Shown here piece after piece: positions 1-7,247 of a DNA stretch of 64,000 nt. Position 1 is the stretch's first letter. The number at the start of each line of letters is the position of its first letter. This DNA is from Osmia lignaria lignaria (taxonomy: Eukaryota; Arthropoda; Insecta; Hymenoptera; Megachilidae). The stretch is from positions 12,524,001 through 12,588,000 of the forward strand of contig NW_027478167.1 in NCBI RefSeq assembly GCF_051020975.1, written 5' to 3'. The notes under the pieces were generated by a model that was given only the letters and a program-made list of their open reading frames with translations, made no database searches and was not told where the DNA came from. The position numbers were made by a program, and so were the translations under genes.

Positions 1-162
1 TATTATGTTGGTGCGGCTTCGGAACTTTTAAATATCTTGATATATCTCGAGAACTACGCATCTGATCAAAAAATATTATAGAACATAAAAAGTAGGAAAC
101 ATAATTCTCTACAAAAAAGGTCTCTTAACATTTTGCCATAGCTCGCTTCGTTTCCGAGATAT
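1..162 (+). repeat. Partial monomer at left edge
   Basis: This is the 3' half of a monomer, entering at TATTATGTTGGTGCGGC inside the invariant block and carrying a type A tail (GCATCTGATC, ATAAAAAGTAGG) and a normal leader. The array therefore continues to the left of the window. Confidence 0.97.
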
Positions 163-164
163 TT

Positions 165-304
165 GCAGATTTATCTCAAGGAAAGGGGCCTGACGGACAT
201 ATTTCGAGATATTTCTTCTTCTTGTTGTTCTTCTTCTGCACAGCTAAGCTGGAAGTGGCATTTGCAGCTCGCAATAGTGCAGAGTTATCTCAAAGAAAGG
301 GGCC
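165..304 (+). repeat. Internal 26-bp direct duplication inside the monomer
   Basis: Positions 165-190 and 279-304 are the same 26-bp box, starting GCAGA(T/G)TTATCTCAA and ending AAGGGGCC, with 24 of 26 bases identical in this monomer and a start-to-start distance of 114 bp. The two boxes recur at the same places in every other unit, although the first box varies more (GGGAAGG, GGGAAAG, CAAAGGAACTG) than the second. This suggests the monomer grew from a smaller ancestral unit by internal duplication. Confidence 0.9.
211..243 (+). repeat. TTC/TTG triplet tract ending in CAG, present in each monomer
   Basis: A short microsatellite-like run: three TTC after ATT, then two TTG, then TTC again, ending CTGCACAG. 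Its length is constant across the window, with only point changes such as TTATTC (for example in the units from 34617 and 38832), TTCTCC or TTGTGG. Constant length means replication slippage has not expanded it. On the plus strand it looks like a polypyrimidine tract followed by CAG. Confidence 0.9.
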
Positions 305-806
305 ACGGTGTTTCTGTATCTCTATTATGTTGGTGCGGCTTCGGAACTTTTAAATATCTTGATATATCTCGAGAACTACGCATCTGATCAAAAAATATCA
401 TAGAACATAAAAAGTAGGAAACTTAATTCTCTACAAAAAAGGTCTCTTATCATTTTGCCATAGCTCGCTTCGTTTCCGAGATATTTGCAGATTTATCTCA
501 AGGGAAGGGGCCTGACGGACATATTTCGAGATATTTCTTCTTCTTGTTGTTCTTCTTCTGCACAGCTAAGCTGGAAGTGCCATTTGCGGCTCGCACAAGT
601 GCAGAGTTATCTCAAAGAAAGGGGCCACGGTGTTTCTGTATCTCTATTATGTTGGTGCGGCTTCGGAACTTTTAAATATCTCGATATATCTCGAAAACTA
701 CGCTGCTGATCAAAAAATATTATAGAACATAAATTGTAGGAAACATAATTCTCTACAAAAAAGGTCTCTTAACATTTTGCCATAGCTCGCTTCGTTTCCG
801 AGATAT

Positions 807-1127
807 TTGCAGATTTATCTCAAGGGAAGGGGCCTGACGGACATATTTCGAGATATTTCTTCTTCTTGTTGTTCTTCTTCTGCACAGCCAAGCTGGAAGT
901 GGCATTTACAGCTCGCAATAGTGCAGAGTTATCTCAAAAAAGGGGCCACGGTGTTTCTGTATCTCTATTATGTTGGTGCTTCTTCGGAACTTTTAAATAT
1001 CTTGATATATCTCGAGAACTACGCATCTGATCGAAAAATATCATAGAACGTAAAAAGTAGGAAACTTAATTCTCTACAAAAAAGGTCTCTTAACATTTTG
1101 CCATAGCTCGCTTCGTTTCCGAGAAAT
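807..1127 (+). repeat. 321-bp monomer with one base lost in the second 26-bp box
   Basis: The second box reads CTCAAAAAAGGGGCC where neighbours have CTCAAAGAAAGGGGCC, so one base is missing and one G is changed or lost within an A-rich run. GGTGCTTCTTCGG replaces GGTGCGGCTTCGG downstream. Later units do not share this deletion, so it is private to this copy in the window. Confidence 0.88.
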
Positions 1128-3061
1128 TTGCAGATACATCTCAAGGGAAGGGGCCTGACGGACGTATTTCGAGATATTTCTTCTTCTTGTTGTTCTTCTT
1201 CTGCACAGCTAAGCTGGAAGTGGCATTTGCAGCTCGGAATAGTGCAGAGTTATCTCAAAGAAAGGGGCCACGGTGTTTCTGTATCTCTATTATGTTGGTG
1301 CGGCTTCGGAACTTTTAAATATCTTGATATATCTCGGGAACTACGCATCTGATCAAAAAATATCATAGAACATAAAAAGTAGGAAACTTAATTCTCTACA
1401 AAAAAGGTCTCTTAACATTTTGCCATAGCTCTCTTCGTTTCCGAGATATTTGCAGATTTATCTCAAGGGAAGGGGCCTGACGGACATATTTCGAGATATT
1501 TCTTCTTCTTGTGGTTCTTCTTCTGCACAGCTAAGCTGGAAGTGGCATTTGCGGCTCGCACTAAACGCAGAGTTATCTCAAAGAAAGGGGCCACGGTGTT
1601 TCTGTATCTCTATTATGTTGGTGCGGCTTCGGAACTTTTAAATATCTCGATATATCTCGAAAACTACGCTTCTGATCAAAAAATATCATAGAACATAAAT
1701 TGTAGGAAACATAATTCTCTACAAAAAAGGTCTCTTAACGTTTTGCCATAGCTCGCTTCGTTTCCGAGATATTTGCAGATTTATCTCAAGGGAAGGGTCC
1801 TGACGGACATATTTCGAGATATTTCTTCTTCTTGTTGTTCTTCTCCTGCACAGCTAAGCTGGAAGTGGCATGTGCAGCTCGCAATAGTGCAGAGTTATCT
1901 CAAAGAATGGGGCCACGGTGTTTCTGTATCTCTATTATGTTGGTGCGGCTTCGGAACTTTTAAATATCTTGATATATCTCGAGAACTACGCTTCTGATCA
2001 AAAAATATCATAGAACATAAATTGTAGGAAACATAATTCTCTACAAAAAAGGTCTCTTAAGATTTTGCCATAGCTCGTTTCGTTTCCGAGAAATTTGCAG
2101 ATACATCTCAAGGGAAGGGGCCTGACGGACGTATTTCGAGATATTTCTTCTTCTTGTTGTTCTTCTTCTGCACAGCTAAGCTGGAAGTGGCATTTGCAGC
2201 TCGGAATAGTGCAGAGTTATCTCAAAGAAAGGGGCCACGGTGTTTCTGTATCTCTATTATGTTGGTGCGGCTTCGGAACTTTTAAATATCTTGATATATC
2301 TCGGGAACTACGCATCTGATCAAAAAATATCATAGAACATAAAAAGTAGGAAACTTAATTCTCTACAAAAAAGGTCTCTTAACATTTTGCCATAGCTCTC
2401 TTCGTTTCCGAGATATTTGCAGATTTATCTCAAGGGAAGGGGCCTGACGGACATATTTCGAGATATTTCTTCTTCTTGTGGTTCTTCTTCTGCACAACTA
2501 AGCTGGAAGTGGCATTTGCGGCTCGCACTAAACGCAGAGTTATCTCAAAGAAAGGGGCCACGGTGTTTCTGTATCTCTATTATGTTGGTGCGGCTTCGGA
2601 ACTTTTAAATATCTCGATATATCTCGAAAACTACGCTTCTGATCAAAAAATATCATAGAACATAAATTGTAGGAAACATAATTCTCTACAAAAAAGGTCT
2701 CTTAACGTTTTGCCATAGCTCGCTTCGTTTCCGAGATATTTGCAGATTTATCTCAAGGGAAGGGTCCTGACGGACATATTTCGAGATATTTCTTCTTCTT
2801 GTTGTTCTTCTCCTGCACAGCTAAGCTGGAAGTGGCATTTGCAGCTCGCAATAGTGCAGAGTTATCTCAAAGAATGGGGCCACGGTGTTTCTGTATCTCT
2901 ATTATGTTGGTGCGGCTTCGGAACTTTTAAATATCTTGATATATCTCGAGAACTACGCTTCTGATCAAAAAATATCATAGAACATAAATTGTAGGAAACA
3001 TAATTCTCTACAAAAAAGGTCTCTTAAGATTTTGCCATAGCTCGTTTCGTTTCCGAGATAT
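1128..3061 (+). repeat. Two tandem copies of a 967-bp trimer higher-order repeat
   Basis: Units 1128, 1450 and 1773 are repeated in order as 2095, 2417 and 2740, offset 967 bp. Shared markers are AGATACATCTC with GGACGTATTTCG in the first unit, TTGTGGTTCTTC with an extra base in CACTAAACGCAG in the second, and GGGTCCTGAC with TCTCCTGCAC and AAGAATGGGG in the third. I see only isolated differences, such as CACAGCTAAG versus CACAACTAAG and CATGTGCAG versus CATTTGCAG. The near identity points to a recent duplication. Confidence 0.93.
1450..1772 (+). repeat. 323-bp monomer with a one-base insertion (CACTAAACGCAG)
   Basis: The segment usually reading CACTAGTGCAG reads CACTAAACGCAG, one base longer. 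The same insertion appears in the unit starting at 2417, its partner in the duplicated trimer. The triplet tract also carries TTGTGG instead of TTGTTG in both. Confidence 0.9.
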
Positions 3062-3705
3062 TTGCAGATATATCTCAAGGGAAGGGGCCTGACGGACATA
3101 TTTCGAGATATTTCTTCTTCTTGTTGTTCTTCTTCTGCACAGCTAAACTGGAAGTGGCATTTCCAGCTCGCAATAGTGCAGAGTTATCTGAAAGAAAGGG
3201 GCCACGGTGTTTCTGTATCTCTATTATGTTGGTGCGGCTTCGGAACTTTTAAATATCTTGATATATCTCGAGAACTACGCTTCTGATCAAAAAATATCAT
3301 AGAACATAAATTGTAGGAAACATAATTCTCAACAAAAAAGGTCTCTTAAGATTTTGCCATAGCTCGTTTCGTTTCCGAGATATTTGCAGATATATCTCAA
3401 GGGAAGGGGCCTGACGGACATATTTCGAGATATTTCTTCTTCTTGTTGTTCTTCTTCTGCACAGCTAAACTGGAAGTGGCATTTCCAGCTCGCAATAGTG
3501 CAGAGTTATCTCAAAGAAAGGGGCCACGGTGTTTCTGTATCTCTATTATGTTGGTGCGGCTTCGCAACTTTTAAATATCTCGATATATCTCGAGAACTAC
3601 GCATCTGATCAAAAAATATCATAAAACATAAAAAGTAGGTAACTTAATTCTCTACAAAAAAGGTCTCTTAAGATTTTGCCATAGCTCGCTTCGTTTCCGA
3701 GATAT

Positions 3706-6700
3706 GTGCAGATTTATCTCAAGGGAAGGGGCCTGACGGACATATTTCGAGATATTTCTTCTTCTTGTTGTTCTTCTTCTGCACAGCTAAGCTGGAAGTG
3801 GCATTTGCAGCTCGCAATAGTGCAGAGTTATCTCAAAGAATGGGGCCACGGTGTTTCTGTATCTCTATTATGTTGGTGCGGCATCGGAACTTTTAAATAT
3901 CTTGATATATCTCGAGAACTACGCTTCTGATCAAAAAATATCATAGAACATAAATTGTAGAAAACATAATTCTCTACAAAAAACGTCTCTTAACATTTTG
4001 CCATAGCTCGCTTCGTTTCCGAGATATTTGCAGATTCAGCTCAAAGGAACTGGCCTGACGGACATATTTCGAGATATTTCTTCTTCTTGTTGTTCTTCCT
4101 CTGCACAGCTAAACTGGAAGTGGCATTTCCAGCTCGCAATAGTGCAGAGTTATCTGAAAGAAAGGGGCCACGGTGTTTCTGTATCTCTATTATGTTGGTG
4201 CGGCTTCGGAACTTTTAAATATCTTGATATATCTCGAGAACTACGCTTCTGATCAAAAAATATCATAGAACATAAATTGTAGGAAACATAATTCTCAACA
4301 AAAAAGGTCTCTTAAGATTTTGCCATAGCTCGTTTCGTTTCCGAGATATTTGCAGATATATCTCAAGGGAAGGGGCCTGACGGACATATTTCGAGATATT
4401 TCTTCTTCTTGTTGTTCTTCTTCTGCACAGCTAAACTGGAAGTGGCATTTCCAGCTCGCAATAGTGCAGAGTTATCTCAAAGAAACGGGCCACGGTGTTT
4501 CTGTATCTCTATTATGTTGGTGCGGCTTCGGAACTTTTAAATATCTTGATATATCTCGAGAACTACGCATCTGATCAAAAAATATCATAGAACATAAAAA
4601 GTAGGTTACTTAATTCTCTACAAAAAAGGTCTCTTAACATTTTGCCACAGCTCGCTTCGTTTCCGAGATATGTGCAGATTTATCTCAAGGGAAGGGGCCT
4701 GACGGACATATTTCGAGATATTTCTTCTTCTTGTTGTTCTTCTTCTGCACAGCTAAGCTGGAAGTGGCATTTGCAGCTCGCAATAGTGCAGAGTTATCTC
4801 AAAGAAAGGGGCCACGGTGTTTCTGTATCTATATTATGTTGGTGCGGCTTCGGAGCTTTTAAATATCTCGATATATCTCGAAAACTACGCTTCTGATCAA
4901 AAAATATCATAGATCATAAATTGTAGGAAACATAATTCTCTACAAAAAAGGTATCTTAACATTTTGCCATAGCTCGCTTCGTTTCCGAGATATATGCAGA
5001 TTTATCTCAAGGGAAGGGGCCTGACGGACATATTTCGAGATATTTCTTCTTCTTGTTGTTCTTCTTCTGCACAGCTAAGCTGGAAGTGGCATTTGCAGCT
5101 CGCAATAGTGCAGAGTTATCTCAAAGAAAGGGGCCACGGTGTTTCTGTATCTCTATTATGTTGGTGCGGCTTCGGAACTTTTAAATATCTCGATATATCT
5201 CGAAAACTACGCTTCTGATCAAAAAATATCATAGAACATAAATTGTAGGAAACATAATTCTCTACAAAAAGGGTCTCTCAGCGTTTTGCCATAGCTCGCT
5301 TCGTTTCCGAGATATTTGCAGATTTATCTCAAGGGAAGGGTCCTGACGGACATATTTCGAGATATTTCTTCTTCTTGTTGTTCTTCTTCTGCACAGCTAA
5401 GCTGGAAGTGGCATTTGCAGCTCGCAATAATGCAGAGTTATCTCAAAGAATGGGGCCACGGTGTTTCTGTATCTCTATTATGTTGGTACGGCTTCGGAAC
5501 TTTTAAATATCTTGATATATCTCGAGAACTACGCTTCTGATCAAAAAATATCGTAGAACATAAATTGTAGAAAACATAATTCTCTACAAAAAACGTCTCT
5601 TAACATTTTGCCATAGCTCGCTTCGTTTCCGAGATATTTGCAGATTCAGCTCAAAGGAACTGGCCTGACGGACATATTTCGAGATATTTCTTCTTCTTGT
5701 TGTTCTTCCTCTGCACAGCTAAACTGGAAGTGGCATTTCCAGCTCGCAACAGTGCAGAGTTATCTGAAAGAAAGGGGCCACGGTGTTTCTGTATCTCTAT
5801 TATGTTGGTGCGGCTTCGGAACTTTTAAATATCTTGATATATCTCGAGGACTACGCTTCTGATCAAAAAATATCATAGAACATAAATTGTAGGAATCATA
5901 ATTCTCTACAAAAAAGGTCTCTTAAGATTTTGCCATAGCTCGTTTCGTTTCCGAGATATTTGCAGATATATCTCAAGGGAAGGGGCCTGACGGACATATT
6001 TCGAGATATTTCTTCTTCTTGTTGTTCTTCTTCTGCACAGCTAAACTGGAAGTGACATTTCCAGCTCGCAATAGTGCAGAGTTATCTCAAAGAAAGGGGC
6101 CACGGTGTTTCTGTATCTCTATTATGTTGGTGCGGCTTCGGAACTTTTAAATATCTTGATATATCTCGAGAACTACGCATCTGATCAAAAAATATCATAG
6201 AACATAAAAAGTAGGCAACTTAATTCTCTACAAAAAAGGTCTCTTAACATTTTGCCATAGCTCGCTTCGTTTCCGAGATATGTGCAGATTTATCTCAAGG
6301 GAAGGGGCCTGACGGACATATTTCGAGATATTTCTTCTTCTTGTTGTTCTTCTTCTGCACAGCTAAGCTGGAAGTGGCATTTGCAGCTCGCAATAGTGCA
6401 GAGTTATCTCAAAGAAAGGGGCCACGGTGTTTCTGTATCTCTATTATGTTGGTGCGCCTTCGGAACTTTTAAATATCTCGATATATCTCGAAAACTACGC
6501 TTCTGATCCAAAAATATCATAGAACATAAATTGTAGGAAACATAATTCTCTACAAAAAAGGTCTCTCAACGTTTTGCCATAGCTCGCTTCGTTTCCGAGA
6601 TATTTGCAGATTTATCTCAAGGGAAGGGTCCTGACGGACATATTTCGAGATATTTCTTCTTCTTGTTGTTCTTCTTCTGCACAGCTAAGCTGGAAGTGGC

Positions 6701-7247
6701 ATTTGCAGCTCGCAATAGTGCAGAGTTATCTCAAAGAATGGGGCCACGGTGTTTCTGTATCTCTATTATGTTGGTGCGGCTTCGGAACTTTTAAATATCT
6801 TGATATATCTCGAGAACTACGCTTCTGATCAAAAAATATCATAGAACATAAATTGTTGAAAACATAATTCTCTACAAAAAACGTCTCTTAACATTTTGCC
6901 ATAGCTCGCTTCGTTTCCGAGATATTTGCAGATTCAGCTCAAAGGAACTGGCCTGACGGACATATTTCGAGATATTTCTTCTTCTTGTTGTTCTTCCTCT
7001 GCACAGCTAAACTGGAAGTGGCATTTCCAGCTCGCAATAGTGCAGAGTTATCTGAAAGAAAGGGGCCACGGTGTTTCTGTATCTCTATTATGTTGGTGCG
7101 GCTTCGGAACTTTTAAATATCTTGATATATCTCGAGAACTACGCTTCTGATCAAAAAATATCATAGAACATAAATTGTAGGAAACATAATTCTCTACAAA
7201 AAAGGTCTCTTAAGATTTTGCCATAGCTCGTTTCGTTTCCGAGATAT
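3706..7247 (+). repeat. Variable 5-then-4 monomer higher-order pattern
   Basis: The order 'AAGAATGGGG unit, TTCAGCTCAAAGG unit, AAACTGG unit' recurs at 3706/4028/4350, 5316/5638/5960 and 6604/6926/7248. The first spacing is 1610 bp (five monomers) and the second 1288 bp (four). Units 4672 and 4994 lie between the first two occurrences. Only unit 6282 lies between the second and third, and it has the ATATGTGCAG start of 4672 and a 3' part like 4994. One monomer has evidently been gained or lost by an in-register unequal exchange. Confidence 0.82.
5960..6281 (+). repeat. Monomer with GTGACATT instead of GTGGCATT
   Basis: A single G to A change at 6055 creates an in-frame TGA in the frame that is open in most other monomers. 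The rest of the unit is a normal AAACTGG/TTCCAG type with a type A tail, and there is no sign of compensating change. Confidence 0.88.

Larger units (their letters stand above)
155..374. repeat. CGAGATATTT motif family: two direct and two inverted copies per monomer
   Basis: CGAGATATTT occurs at 155-164 and 205-214. Its reverse complement occurs downstream as AAATATCTTG (352-361, one mismatch) and ATATATCTCG (362-371, one mismatch). In monomers with the other 3' haplotype the first inverted copy is perfect, AAATATCTCG. The second inverted copy overlaps the palindrome TCTCGAGA (367-374), which contains CTCGAG. This could be a repeated binding site or a hairpin; the sequence does not say which. 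Confidence 0.85.
163..484 (+). repeat. Reference monomer (322 bp) used to describe the unit
   Basis: Parts in order: 165-190, a 26-bp box starting GCAGATTTATCTCAAGG; 204-214, TCGAGATATTT; 211-243, a TTC/TTG triplet tract ending CTGCACAG; 241-278, the variable segment (here AAGCTGG and TTGCAGCTCGCAATAG); 279-304, the second copy of the 26-bp box; 305-355, a nearly invariant block including TTGGTGCGGCTTCGGAAC; 352-374, TAAATATCTTGATATATCTCGAGA; 381-430, the tail (type A, CATCTGATC and ATAAAAAGTAGG); 431-484, the leader with ACAAAAAAGGTCTC and CTTCGTTTCCGAGATAT. GC is about 39% by hand count. The unit length is close to two nucleosome repeats, a common satellite size class, but the internal duplication is 114 bp apart, so it is not a simple 161-bp dimer. 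Confidence 0.97.

Noticed and set aside
143..158. Polymerase III B box in the general monomer
   Set aside because: GCTTCGTTTCC fits 9 of 11 B-box positions but lacks the G and A that matter, and no A box lies at a normal distance upstream in the ordinary leader.
138..164. CENP-B box
   Set aside because: The minus strand of the leader reads CTCGGAAACGAAGC, sharing GGAAACG with the mammalian CENP-B box, but the essential TTCG and CGGG parts are missing. The match is too short to claim.
188..200. Hammerhead ribozyme core
   Set aside because: CTGACGG (and CTGAAGG in some units) resembles CUGANGA, but the last base is wrong. I found no GAAA-plus-stem arrangement around it on either strand.
163..387. 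Repeated open frames of about 74 codons, one per monomer, as a tandem gene family
   Set aside because: Most start at TTG or GTG, haplotype differences are mainly amino-acid changing, indels and stops are tolerated, and no protein family or domain is recognisable. The frames are a property of the repeat.
390..440. Phased A-tracts giving intrinsic curvature
   Set aside because: The three A-runs per monomer (390-395, 409-413, 435-440) are about 18.5 and 26.5 bp apart, which is not a regular helical phase, so curvature cannot be claimed by eye.
163..484. Monomer as an exact dimer of a 161-bp nucleosomal unit
   Set aside because: The only clear internal duplication is 114 bp apart and 26 bp long. 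The two halves of the monomer do not align at 161 bp.
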